A DNA stretch of 64,000 bases from Nansenia antarctica (lineage: Eukaryota > Chordata > Actinopteri > Argentiniformes > Microstomatidae), in contig OZ022342.1 in NCBI GenBank assembly GCA_963989245.1, forward strand, positions 71,258,801 to 71,322,800, read 5' to 3'. The position numbers were made by a program, and so were the translations under genes. The first letter of the stretch is position 1. Each line of letters begins with the position of its first letter. Below are positions 22,001-28,200 of the stretch, piece by piece. The notes below the pieces were generated by a model that searched no databases, was not told the origin of the DNA, and saw only the letters and a list, made by a program, of their open reading frames with translations.

Positions 22001-24219
22001 AGGGTACCCCCTCTCTGTCTATCATGTGTGGCTGCTACCCCATGCACTCTTGAGGCAGCCCCTAGCTGCAGTGCTTCCCTGGCAGCTAGCTCCATTGATA
22101 TTGCAATATCCACAGCTGTCTTAAATGTGAGGTGCTCCTCTGTGAGCAGGCGCTTCTGTATTGCCTCACTCCTTAATCCACACACAAGTCTGTCACGCAG
22201 AGTGTCACACAGTGATGTGCCAAACTGACAATGTTCAGTCAATTTCCTCAGTATTGCTACATATTGAGTAATGGATTCACCTTCCTCTTGATTCCTCTTG
22301 TGGAACCTGAACCGCTCTGCAATCACCAAAGGCTTTGGGCAAAAATGTCCATTTAACGTTGTCACAATGTCCGTGTAAGAATAGGCACCTGGCTTGTTTG
22401 GTTGGAGTAAGTCCCTTAGCAAGCCAAACGTTTTAGCTCCTATTATACTGAGGAAGGTTGCCACCACCTTGTCATTTTTAATGTCATTAGCAATAACAAA
22501 AAACTCAAACCGTTCAGTGTAAGCATTCCAAGTCTCTAAAGTGTCATCAAACTGTCCAAATGCTCCAGTCATCGGCATTTTCCCACTTTAAGTAAGTCCG
22601 TTTCACTTACTTGTGTACTCTCCTCCAATATGCGCTGTGTGAGTTTCTCTTTTCCCGAACTTCACAGCACGCACACCGCCCTGGTCATGACTCCCGCCGG
22701 TGATAATTTGTAATCCAGGGGGAAACAAAACCGCCGCACAAGTTCGTCGATTCTCGTCGCCAATTGTTTTGTTATGTATGTAGACAATAACATCGCTAAT
22801 TCCCGATCAAGAATGGAGGCAGAGACGGCGAAACACTTTGATTATCCGTAGTAGCTTTACTGAACACATCGCAGGTATACAGGCATCAACACTTCCGCAT
22901 TTACCTATCCGCTTTTTATCACTCCAACTACGGTGGTCCACATAGCTCAAAATTACACTTCAATACATAACAACCACCACTACACCATGCCACACCACCA
23001 CCACCACCACCACTACACCTGTTATGGCCCAGGACCTTCCACTTCACAGCTGTTCATGTTTGGTGTCTGTTTGTGGGGGCAATAGAAACTGTCTGTCTAA
23101 ACACACGTTATTGCTTTTCTAAAATTAACTTCATACAGCCCGACCACCACCAATGTTCTCTCCCTCTCTCCTCTCTCTCTCCCTCTCTCTTCTCCACAGG
23201 GGACCTACAGTCGCCGCCCGGAAGAGGAAGTTCGAAGAGGACGACCGGCAGACCATCCCCAACATCCTGCAGGGCGAGGTGGCCCGCCTCAACGCCAAGT
23301 TCCTGGTCAACCTGGACCCCACCTGCTGCAGCAACAACGGCACCGTGCACCTCATCTGTAAACTGGGTGAGCTCCAGGGGTGGGGAGGTGTGTACGTTGT
23401 GTGTGTGTCTGTTGTGTGTGTACGTTTTTTTGTGTGTGTGTGTGTGTGTGTCCATCTGACTGTCTGTCTGTCTGTCTGTGCGTGCGTGTTCCCGTGTCCG
23501 TCCACTGTAGAGATGACCAACTTGACGTCTGTGTCACAGTCATGTTCAACCTGATTAACCTGACTAAACTTCAACGTCAACGATAAAGGAAGTACAGGGA
23601 CACTGTGTCTTGCGTGTTGGAGCCGGCGCTGACAGGTGTGTGATGTGGTGTCTAACCCTAACCCTGCCCCCGTCCTCCAGATGACAAGAACCTCCCCAGC
23701 GTGCCGCCCCTGCAGCTCAGCATCCCCGCAGACTACCCCGACCAGAGCCCCCAGTGGGCCGATGACGGAAACCAGTACGGTAAGGCCCCGTCCCAACACT
23801 AAATACAGACCCCCGCCCGGCCCCGTCCCAACACTAAATACAGACCCCCGCCCGGCCCCGTCCCAACACTAAATAAAAGAGCCCCCGGTCTTGGTTGTCC
23901 AACATTTTTAAAAATGTAAATAAAAAATAAAGTCGACAGCCTCAATTGCCCCTGGCCCTACCATAGTCAAATGTGTTTGTTGTAAGTCGCTTTGGATAAA
24001 GGCGTCTGCTAAATGCCAAAAAGGTAAATGTAATGTAGTTAATGCATGTATTTGGTTTCTCTCTCTCTCTCTCTCTCTCCAGGGGCCAACCCATTCCTCC
24101 GGAACGTCCACAGGAACATGACGTCCAAGCTGCTGCAGCTCCCAGACAAGCACTCCGTCACTGCGCTGCTGAACACCTGGGCACAGAGCGTCAGGCAGGC
24201 CTGTCTGTCTGCGGCCTAG
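6642..24219 (+). CDS. med15: med15, Mediator complex tail subunit 15 (complete, 18 coding exons)
   Basis: MED15 is a nuclear subunit of the Mediator tail. Its N-terminal KIX domain binds activators such as SREBP and SMAD partners and passes the signal to RNA polymerase II. Eighteen exons join in phase to 2517 nt, 838 aa (human 788). Order: KIX (about 8-73, exons 1-4), a Gly/Met linker (exon 5), glutamine-rich blocks (131-437, exons 6-8), a Pro-rich region (438-562), then the conserved Mediator-binding C-terminus (563-838) with LKQLSKYIEPLRRMINKIDK, QYLCQPLLDAV and a final QACLSAA. The start MEVPGPDSDWRSPAFRQ matches the human start MDVSGQETDWRS. Intron 15 holds an antisense gypsy element. The stop codon region is a triplicated 23-bp repeat. 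Exon 6-8 polyQ lengths are likely polymorphic. No frameshift was found. Confidence 0.95.
7469..7556 (+). CDS. med15: med15 coding exon 2 (KIX)
   Basis: Acceptor TTTTCAG|TGAGG, donor AGA|GTGAGT. It encodes EDAMRKAGTAHQKSSNDMEN and on to AKSR (residues 24-52). Confidence 0.93.
7661..8575 (+). mobile_element. L2-type LINE 3' region, interrupted
   Basis: Ends with GCATTTCGTTGTCTGGTACT, GCAATGACAATAAAG and an (AATCT)n tail (about 8450-8575), a well-known fish L2 3' end. A 50-60-bp repeat with ATAACTGTACATATC occupies 7661-7909, is interrupted by a MITE (7910-8365) and resumes. Confidence 0.7.
7910..8365. mobile_element. palindromic MITE inside the L2 3' region
   Basis: 7910-8070 is a near-perfect palindrome (AAGCAATATCACAC..GTGTGATATTGCTT). 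8071-8365 is bounded by TTATACAACAGTT and AACTGTTGTATAA. The right part contains the core TGCCTCTTGTCCAATCAAAT also present in the CCAAT/TGACGT MITE copies. Confidence 0.65.
8736..8787 (+). CDS. med15: med15 coding exon 3 (KIX)
   Basis: Acceptor CAACAG|GAAGAG, donor ATTC|GTAAGT. It encodes EEYLSLVARLIIHFRDI, which is nearly invariant between fish and human. Confidence 0.93.
8868..9010 (-). repeat. dispersed repeat, copy inverted relative to 25623-25862
   Basis: Shares blocks such as GAGATAGAACCTTATAATTC and GGTTCCATCTCACAAAACGT with the reverse complement of 25623-25862. The family is unknown. Confidence 0.6.
9085..9108 (+). CDS. med15: med15 coding exon 4 (24-nt microexon)
   Basis: Acceptor TTTGCAG|ATAAG, donor CAAG|GTGAGT. 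It encodes HKKAQGGQ across its junctions and keeps phase between exons 3 and 5. Confidence 0.85.
9204..9335 (-). repeat. fish SINE/LINE tail (GCGACTTACAACAAA family)
   Basis: Minus-strand copy of the motif TTGTAAGTCGCTTTGGATAA..TGCTAAATGCCAAAAA. Related copies are at 23935-24035, 27640-27785, 44068-44118 and 58997-59165. Confidence 0.65.
9456..9614 (+). CDS. med15: med15 coding exon 5
   Basis: Acceptor CTGCCAG|ATCCC, donor GCCC|GTGAGT. It encodes DPMNALSNLTGVPGGIGMGP followed by a Gly/Met-rich stretch, as in human MED15 after KIX. Confidence 0.92.
9760..9833 (-). repeat. (GATA/GACA)n with non-LTR 3' tail
   Basis: GATAGATAG repeats followed by TACTTTATTGATCCCAGAGG, a typical minus-oriented fish retroelement 3' end. 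Confidence 0.6.
9937..10361 (+). CDS. med15: med15 coding exon 6 (polyglutamine)
   Basis: Acceptor TTGTAG|GAGGG, donor AACCAG|GTATTG. It spans about residues 131-272, mostly Gln in mixed CAA/CAG codons. A TAM/NAM-Q(n) unit is internally repeated, showing repeat-driven growth. Alternate frames give false polyT/A, polyL and polyC readings. Confidence 0.92.
10530..10953. mobile_element. Tc1/mariner-like MITE next to med15 exon 7
   Basis: The left end CAGTGGGGGAAATAAGTAAT is inverted at the right end (GAATACTTATCTCCCCC), resembling fish mariner-type termini. The right end supplies part of the pyrimidine tract 28 bp before the exon 7 acceptor. The CG-rich centre has a 98-codon minus-strand frame (10697-10993) that I do not recognise. 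Confidence 0.55.
10981..11310 (+). CDS. med15: med15 coding exon 7 (Gln/Ala repeats)
   Basis: Acceptor TCCTCAG|ATGCAC, donor ATGCAG|GTAGGA, phase 0 at both ends. It contains a run of CAGGCC hexamers (about 11047-11092) giving (QA)n, then Q-rich sequence. A (GT)n array follows the donor within 15 bp. Confidence 0.9.
11322..11425 (+). repeat. (GT)n array after med15 exon 7 donor
   Basis: A pure (GT)n with a few GC interruptions starts 11 bp after the donor, in sense orientation, so the transcript carries (UG)n. Confidence 0.95.
11565..11716 (+). repeat. TG-rich array before med15 exon 8
   Basis: GTGTGT with interspersed CTGTGT/GCGCGT ends 10 bp upstream of the exon 8 acceptor. Confidence 0.93.
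11726..11890 (+). CDS. med15: med15 coding exon 8 (Gln/Ala)
   Basis: Acceptor CGCCAG|GCTAGA, donor GGCCAG|GTAAGA, phase 0. It encodes ARALQQQQQQAQQ..AGSVPGQ. A 150-bp TG-rich tract sits immediately upstream. Confidence 0.88.
12150..12290 (+). repeat. (TCTCC)n pyrimidine array
   Basis: TCTCCTCTCC/TTCCC repeats in med15 intron 8. The remaining intron sequence (11891-12149 and 12291-13590) shows no exon that fits the phase. A perfect CRE palindrome TGACGTCA is at 12393-12400, of unknown use. Confidence 0.85.
13600..13986 (+). repeat. GTGTGTCTGA minisatellite with internal 157-bp duplication
   Basis: TCTCACACCGGTG-TAAACATG recurs at 13612 and 13769, showing a tandem duplication of the whole array segment. 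It ends about 130 bp before exon 9. Confidence 0.85.
14118..14237 (+). CDS. med15: med15 coding exon 9
   Basis: Acceptor CTCCAAG|ATGATG, donor CCACAG|GTACTT, phase 0. It encodes MMMRPGMQMPPRLPRAAPNP and ends GGQQMPQ. The AAG acceptor is less common than CAG. Confidence 0.8.
14270..14640. repeat. C-run low-complexity and retroelement tail in med15 intron 9
   Basis: C8-C15 runs with CCTGACCCTAAC fragments (14274-14370), then a minus-oriented TTTATTTATTTATAT retroelement tail with ATCA repeats (14425-14560). Confidence 0.6.
15083..15210 (+). CDS. med15: med15 coding exon 10
   Basis: Acceptor CCCCAG|GTCCAA, donor GTCAG|GTAGGG. It encodes QHPMMSSPSP and VQTPQSMPPPPQPQP, matching human SSPSP..VQTPQSMPPPPQ. 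Confidence 0.9.
15622..15661 (+). repeat. (GT)n before med15 exon 11
   Basis: Pure (GT)n of about 40 bp ending 21 bp before the exon 11 acceptor. Confidence 0.95.
15683..15810 (+). CDS. med15: med15 coding exon 11
   Basis: Acceptor TTTCAG|CTCTGG, donor CCAG|GTACTG. It encodes SSGPTPSPGSF and PSPSPQPSQSPATARTPQNY, close to the human paralogous stretch. (TG)n lies 20 bp upstream of the acceptor. Confidence 0.92.
16015..16233 (+). repeat. med15: triplicated 3' splice site of med15 exon 12
   Basis: The block GCGTGCCCTGTCTCTCTGCAG occurs ending at 16035, 16150 and (with one C change) 16233, joined by (TG/CG)n-rich spacers and GCGCCAGGTCAGTGAC. Only the last keeps the coding phase with exon 11. 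The first two are followed by G|GTTAGT and G|GTGAGT. Confidence 0.88.
16234..16368 (+). CDS. med15: med15 coding exon 12
   Basis: The used acceptor is CCTGCAG|GTAACC, the last of three near-identical acceptor copies; donor GAAG|GTCCGT. It encodes NPSSVMSPAGASQLEDQQY and LKQLSKYIEPLRRMINKIDK. The exon itself opens with a donor-like GTAACC. Confidence 0.92.
17130..17193 (+). CDS. med15: med15 coding exon 13
   Basis: Acceptor TTCCACAG|ATAGG, donor CCAG|GTAAAG. It encodes DRKKDLSKMKSLLNILTDPN. Confidence 0.92.
17490..17556 (+). CDS. med15: med15 coding exon 14
   Basis: Acceptor CGTGTAG|GTGTCC, donor GTG|GTAAGA. It encodes RCPLRTLQKCEIALEKLKND then MAV, as in human MED15. Confidence 0.92.
17593..17672 (+). 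repeat. (AAT)n microsatellite
   Basis: (AATAAT/AGTAAT)n in med15 intron 14. Confidence 0.95.
17821..17981 (+). CDS. med15: med15 coding exon 15
   Basis: Acceptor GTCCCAG|CCGACC, donor ATCAC|GTACGT. It encodes PTPPPPPVPCTKQQYLCQPL, LLDAVMANIRSPVFNHSLYR and ends AIHGPPI. It is followed by the CACCA-rich array that hosts the gypsy insertion. Confidence 0.93.
17998..18308 (+). repeat. CACCA-rich array, left of gypsy insertion
   Basis: (CACCAC/CTTACCACA)n. The same array resumes at 22973-23020 after the gypsy element, so the element inserted inside it. The frames are not coding. Confidence 0.9.
18309..18511 (-). repeat. gypsy 3' LTR
   Basis: 203 bp, apparently identical to the 5' LTR, adjoining the polypurine tract. 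The stop codon of Gag-Pol lies about 60 bp inside it. Confidence 0.93.
18571..22578 (-). CDS. gypsy Gag-Pol polyprotein, 1335 aa, intact
   Basis: A single uninterrupted frame. Domains: Gag (about 1-190), two zinc knuckles CYRCGKRDHLSSEC (195-208) and CHHCDKRGHIERVC (215-228), aspartic protease with DTG (309-311), reverse transcriptase with YLDD (588-591), RNase H with ACDAS (735-739), integrase HHCC zinc finger (955-992) and DDE core with D1020, D1074 and E near 1110, then a C-terminal extension. Gag and Pol share one frame, as in several metazoan gypsy families whose proteins are often annotated K02A2.6-like. The intact frame and matching LTRs suggest recent insertion. It would act in the cytoplasm and nucleus to copy and integrate the element; it has no host role that I can see. 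Confidence 0.94.
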   Translation of the reverse strand: MPMTGAFGQFDDTLETWNAYTERFEFFVIANDIKNDKVVATFLSIIGAKTFGLLRDLLQPNKPGAYSYTDIVTTLNGHFCPKPLVIAERFRFHKRNQEEGESITQYVAILRKLTEHCQFGTSLCDTLRDRLVCGLRSEAIQKRLLTEEHLTFKTAVDIAISMELAAREALQLGAASRVHGVAATHDRQRGGTLECYRCGKRDHLSSECWARELLCHHCDKRGHIERVCRAKREKSTKDTFKDRKKSDKANTDNWRSKKKLHSVKQGQTSSSGTDSEEELPIKVLTVKGGSAAYSVTPLLEGHPITMEIDTGAAVSLMSETLFKKKLNHMPLTQAKLILKTYTGETVPMVGRAKVLVELNGQKVRLPIYVVRGDYPALMGRPWLEVMRLNWRKVNAVSEDTTGISAVLKRHAAVFKDELGSMKGITVKLQVKPDSKPRFMKARTVPYALRPKVDADIQRLVKIGVIEPVPYSDWATPVVPVIKRDGSVRLCGDFKVTVNPVLTVEQYPLPVIEDLFAGLAGGKKFSKIDLNQAYLQMHVEKESQELLTITTHKGLFRYHRLPFGITSAPAVFQRAMDQVLSGLSGVQCYLDDILVTGKDDEEHLLNLDKTLGRLEEYGLRVRQEKCDFFKAAVEYLGHVIDADGLHTAPSKVTAISEAPAPENVSQLRSFLGLLNYYGKFIPQLSTRLKPLHELLRVGKTWSWSKECDAAFNIAKAALTDKRVLTHFDPSLPLQLACDASPYGVGAVVSHITPTGEDKPIAFASRTLSTAERNYPQIEKEALSIIFGIKKFHTYLFGRRFTLLTDHRPLTSILGPYAGIPTLAASRMQRWALLLSAHNYEIKYRRSGAHANADALSRLPLPDHPKSKEQTIFYFDMVESAPVTAHRVRKETKGDPILSRVFDRVMRGDLSQVPDAPPDLQPYLSRGKELTVTAGCLLWGMRVIIPTKLREPVLRELHSGHCGIVRMKELARSYFWWPGLDYDIESKARSCPSCQVIRNTPSLAPLHPWDWPACPWQRVHLDFAGPVDGAMLLVAVDAHSKWPEVAVMSTITSGKTIQILREMFGRFGLPEQIVTDNGPSFVSTEMEDFLQNNGIKHILSNPYHPSSNGLAERMVQTVKHALKASKSEAPLKQRLDTFLFKYRNTPHATTGTSPAYLLMKRQLRTRLDLLRPTSTETSVHEKQQEQVNQRAKRSKDRQFDVGDSVLARNYTTKEKWTPATVLRKTGPVSYHVHTKDNQTWRRHVDQLLPRELGVTSPTSGASGFTFTDELTPHLSMPVPAAATPSPPAVEPAPPDPSVIECPVTELEPSPSPVLRRYPPRDRKPPERLVLTLSTISP
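22770..22972 (-). repeat. gypsy 5' LTR
   Basis: 203 bp with terminal inverted TGTTATGTAT/ATACATAACA. Reading it base by base against 18309-18511 I found no difference. It is the 5' LTR because the coding frame runs leftward from it. Confidence 0.93.
23200..23366 (+). CDS. med15: med15 coding exon 16
   Basis: Acceptor TCCACAG|GGGACC after a (CT)n tract, donor CTGG|GTGAGC. It encodes RKRKFEEDDRQTIPNILQGE, FLVNLDPTCCSNNGTVHLIC and KL. Confidence 0.93.
23681..23779 (+). CDS. med15: med15 coding exon 17
   Basis: Acceptor CTCCAG|ATGACA, donor TACG|GTAAGG. It encodes DDKNLPSVPPLQLSIPADYP and on to GNQY. A 35-bp tandem repeat begins 6 bp into the intron. Confidence 0.92.
23786..23880 (+). repeat. 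35-bp tandem repeat starting at med15 exon 17 donor
   Basis: CCCCGTCCCAACACTAAATA starts at 23786, 23821 and 23856 (period 35). The array begins 6 bp after the splice donor. Confidence 0.9.
23935..24035 (+). repeat. fish SINE/LINE tail
   Basis: TTGTAAGTCGCTTTGGATAA and GCGTCTGCTAAATGCC in sense orientation in med15 intron 17. Confidence 0.7.
24083..24219 (+). CDS. med15: med15 coding exon 18 (C-terminus and stop)
   Basis: Acceptor CTCCAG|GGGCCA. It encodes ANPFLRNVHRNMTSKLLQLP and DKHSVTALLNTWAQSVRQAC ending LSAA, stop TAG at 24217-24219. The terminal residues match human MED15 exactly. Confidence 0.94.
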
Positions 24220-24266
24220 AGGCCTGTCTGTCTGCGCCCTAAAGGCCTGTCTGTCTGCGGCCTAGA
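24198..24266 (+). repeat. med15: 23-bp repeat spanning the med15 stop codon
   Basis: GGCCTGTCTGTCTGC starts at 24198, 24221 and 24244. The first copy encodes the last residues (ACLSAA) and the TAG; the other two lie in the 3' UTR. Confidence 0.92.
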
Positions 24267-24672
24267 GGAGGAACTCACCTGGCCTCTCTCCTTTTACACC
24301 CACCTTGCAACTCCCACCTTATCATCAGGACTGTAGCCTCACTGCAGCCTGCAGAAGGACCTTTCACCTCTAAACCAACCTGGCAACTTATCACCAGAAA
24401 CGTGTGCAAACTGGAAGTGGGAATGGGGAACGGGATATTTCTCCTCGGGGACACCGGCGCTCTGCTGCCACTAGGGGGCGCTGTGGGGACATTTATGAAC
24501 TTATGAACTGATCGACATGAGGACCGCATCTCATGGGAACTCGGGGGTACAGTGGGATGAGTCGTAAGGAAAGAAAATGTGTAATCTGCTATAAATTAAC
24601 ACTTTGCTGTGTACAACTTGGAAGTGTGTATATATACTCTTGAGGGAAATATGTCTTTTTTTTGTTATCATG

Positions 24673-24678
24673 AATAAA
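24673..24678 (+). terminator. med15: med15 poly(A) signal
   Basis: AATAAA about 455 bp after the stop. It predicts a 3' end near 24,690-24,700. Confidence 0.7.
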
Positions 24679-24781
24679 TAATTTTCTGTTTCCCTGTGTC
24701 GCGATGAACCAGACATAACCCCATCATTCGATAAGTAGGTTCATCAATGATGGCCCACCAGCATATGTAAATGTCTTGAGA

Positions 24782-24787
24782 TTTATT
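24782..24787 (-). terminator. ccdc74: ccdc74 poly(A) signal
   Basis: AATAAA on the minus strand, 295 bp after the ccdc74 stop. With the med15 signal it places the two convergent 3' ends within about 100 bp. Confidence 0.55.
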
Positions 24788-25081
24788 GTCATATCAACTT
24801 GAAGTCTTACAGCCTTTCTCAAGTGTTAGAAACTCATGTCCACTCCTCTCCTCGGTCCTCCAGTCGCTTCTCAAGAAGCATCGGGGAGGGGGGGGGGGGG
24901 GGGGATATCTAAGGGGAGGAATTAAGTGATCTCCTCCAATGTGTTTTGAGTCGGAAGTAAGTTGAGGAAGCGATGAATTGAGTTTCTAACAATTGAGAAA
25001 GAGCCCTTAGTTGACCACACTCAGAGCCAATCCCAAGGTCGAGTCTGGAGTTTCCCTGAGCGGTGGTTCTGTGTGTCCCTC

Positions 25082-25217
25082 TCAGTGCACCGTCCTCCTC
25101 AGCCGGCTCCTCTGGACGGCCTGGGTCCTCCTCTGCCTCTCCGCGACGCTGGAGCTCAGGCTCTGTTTGAGGGCCGGGAGGACCACCCTCTCTGCCTCCG
25201 TGGCCTGGGAACCGTAC
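25082..25217 (-). CDS. ccdc74: ccdc74 last coding exon
   Basis: Acceptor CTCTCCAG|GTACGG. It encodes YGSQATEAERVVLPALKQSL, AERQRRTQAVQRSRLRRTVH and stop TGA at 25084-25082. This is the best-conserved block with human CCDC74. Confidence 0.85.
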
Positions 25218-28200
25218 CTGGAGAGAGAGAGAGAGAGAGAGAGGGGAACCACCTCTCAACACAAACGGCCAGAGTCCTTCCTAGTTCACATAACGGCCGC
25301 GTTCGTAAATTCGCTCTGAGAGCGCCGGAGCGTCCACGTGACTGCCTCTTGTCCGATCAAATGACTTGGTTCCATTATGACGTTGAACCCAGTGTGCGCT
25401 CCGGCGAATTTACGAACGCGGCCAATGTATGCCAATTACTAGTCCATTTTCTTCATATTATATATGCCAGTTAGCTGACACTTTATCTAAAGCAGATTAC
25501 ACTGCAGGGAGTGCATAGATTTTTCAGTGTACGCGCCGGTGGTCCCAGCAGGAACCGAACCCACAACCTAAGCATTGTTAGCACTGTGCTCTACCGACTG
25601 AGCCCGTGTCTCTCGTGTGTACGGTCGTGAGCTTAGAATGATATGGTTCTGTCTCCGTTTAGGGCAGTTCAGAGATCAAAGTTCAACGTTTTTACATTCC
25701 ATTATGTTTTGTGAGATGGAACCTTTGTATTTTATTAATTACTAACTAAAAATGTCAACATTTTTTAAATAACACCACACAGGCATTAATAAACACCTAA
25801 TGGATCAGATTATGTAAAAAACTCAATTTTGACCAAAAATTGAGATAGAACCTTATAATTCTTTTTTTATTTTATTTTTTTATTTGTTTTTCAGATTTTA
25901 TCCCTTTTTCACCCAATTTGGTATCCAATTGAACCCAACCTAGCATCCAATTATCCCCTGCCTATTGCGTAGGATCCGCCGCACGACCCCGTGGCCGGCA
26001 GCCCCAGAGGAGACCGCCAGGCAGACTAGCTGACTGGCTCCTCGAGCCCAGCACCGTTATTCCGGCACCCTGGGGGCGCTGTTGCGCGACGGATCCTTGT
26101 CCGGAAATAGTCCTATACCGCCCTCTGGAGCGGCCGCTCAATATGCCGCTCCCTGTGAGCCCCGGCCATATCCGGGTCTGGCGAGACCGGGATTCGATCC
26201 CAGTCCCCGGTGGGCAGCTTGCACTAGTGGCTAGTGCTTAGACCGCTACGCCACCGCGGGGCACTGAACCTTATAATTCTAACGTCACGCGGTATCAGAG
26301 GCACACTGTGGATGTACTGTAGCAGGGCTTTCTTACCTTCTCTTAGGCAGCGGTTGGACGGCTAGTCGGGGCAACCTGCCTTCTTCTGCTGCTCTGCTGG
26401 GAGGGAAAGAAGGTTGTTTCTCACCGGTTGAGTCAGTTTCTTAGAGATATCTTAGAGAAAAAACATCTTAGAGATGTTTAAAAAAATGTTTAGGGTATTT
26501 CTGCTTTATATAGAGACAGTAGAGATCGACAGGAAGGGTGGGTGGGTGAGAGGAGGGATGACACAACGCAAGATATGTCGAGGGTGGTAATAGAACCAGG
26601 AACCTTGCAGTCATGTAGAATGAGCATTAATGTTCTAACATCACTAAGCTGCTTTCTCAGAGTTATGGATATGCCATACTAAAGGGCTATGGCTAGGTGT
26701 CGTCTTGTACCTGGTGCCATCAGAGAGGTAGGCCTTTGTCAGGATGTAGTTCTCTGGGGTTATCTTCTTGTTGAGCACGATGTCTCTGAGGACGGCCTTC
26801 ACACGGAGGATCTACGTGACAGACAACCGCAGCGCCGTTAGGATGTAGTAAGCATCACGCTGAAATACACTTTTTATTTTCAAATTTTTTGCTTTGAGTT
26901 CATGAGAAAGCGCTATGGAAATAACATGTATTATTATTTATTATTTAGTATGTATTATTATTATTATGATTGAAAGTGTTCCGGGGGGACGGGGACGTTT
27001 GACCTCTGACCTCCTGTGACTGCATGCTGTTGGCGTTGTAGAGCTGGCGTATGATGACCTCACACTCGTGCAGGGTGGGGGCGCGGGGGCGGTGGGAGGC
27101 GCTGCTGTGGATCCGCAGGGGCTGCAGAGAGGTGATGAGCCCCCCCCTCTGCTCTGACTCAGGCTCTTGCCTGGGGGGTCCGGAGGTGTCGGGGCAGTGT
27201 CCCATGCTGGAGGGAGGGGGCAGGGTCAGACAGGGAGAGGTTTCAACAGGGAGGACAGACACAACACGCTTATGGAAAGAGGATCATCCCTTACTCAGAA
27301 GATGATATGTCAAGGTGGTGTTGGTAGTCTGACTCAGTGACCATAGCAACAGATTCAGTGACCATAGCGACGGTCAGAGTAGAGACGTTGCTAGACGTCA
27401 GACTCAGGGGATGATTGACAGTATGGTATCTCTTCAGGTTACACCTTAACTGCTCCTCCTGAGACATCTACTACCCCCCAGCACTGCGTCTCCTGAGACA
27501 CCTGCTTTCCCCCTTTACTGTGTCCCCTGTGACTTCTACTGCCCCACTTGTAGTGTTTCTCTGTTCTCCAGTGTCTATATATTTAAAACATTTAAAATTA
27601 AAAAATTATAAAACATGTTAGGCTACCTTTTTCCTTCTATCACTGATACTGCCAATGGCCTCGGGCCTGAGCTAGATTACTCTTCCTGCTACGACTGGTG
27701 GATTGATGATTCACTTGCTTAGTCAAATGTATTGATTGTAAGTCGCTTTGGAATAAGGCGTCTGCTAAATGCCAAAAATGTAAATGCCTCACCTGAGCCC
27801 TGTGTCGTGACCTGGGCATGTGTCCAGTAGAGGCTGCTCCAGGTAGAAGCCTCTCTGTGTCAGGGCCTCCCTGCCCTGGGTCAGCGGTCTGGTGCCTCTC
27901 CGGCCCGACCCTGGAGAGGGAAAGACTGCGGGCGTGCAATCTGAGAGAGAGAGAGAGAGAGAGCAGAGCCATGGTGCAAAACAAAAATACTTCACCAGAT
28001 ATCTGACAGAGCTGTTGTTTGCAACAGAGGTTTGTTTTGAAAAGTCCACCTAAAATGTCCCCCCCAAAAATGAGCCACTGAAGTTTGTGCCGTAAAAACG
28101 ACCCAAGGCAGTGGCATCGTGTGTCGTAACGTAACACGGCGTTGTCAACGACGGAGGAAGCCTACCTTTTCTACAGGACTTGGGAGGATCCATGATGAGC

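Larger units (their letters stand above)
18309..22972 (-). mobile_element. full-length Ty3/gypsy LTR retrotransposon (about 4.66 kb)
   Basis: Two 203-bp LTRs (18309-18511 and 22770-22972) bound one Gag-Pol frame on the minus strand, antisense to med15. The LTRs begin TGTTATGTAT and end ATACATAACA. The flanks share ACCAC on both sides, consistent with a 5-bp target duplication, though the host array makes its length ambiguous. A polypurine tract (minus strand, TTTAAGGGGGGAGGAAA, 18514-18530) precedes the 3' LTR. A putative primer site begins TGGCGACGAGAATCG, 7 bp inside the 5' LTR boundary; its tRNA is not assigned. No envelope gene is present. Confidence 0.95.
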
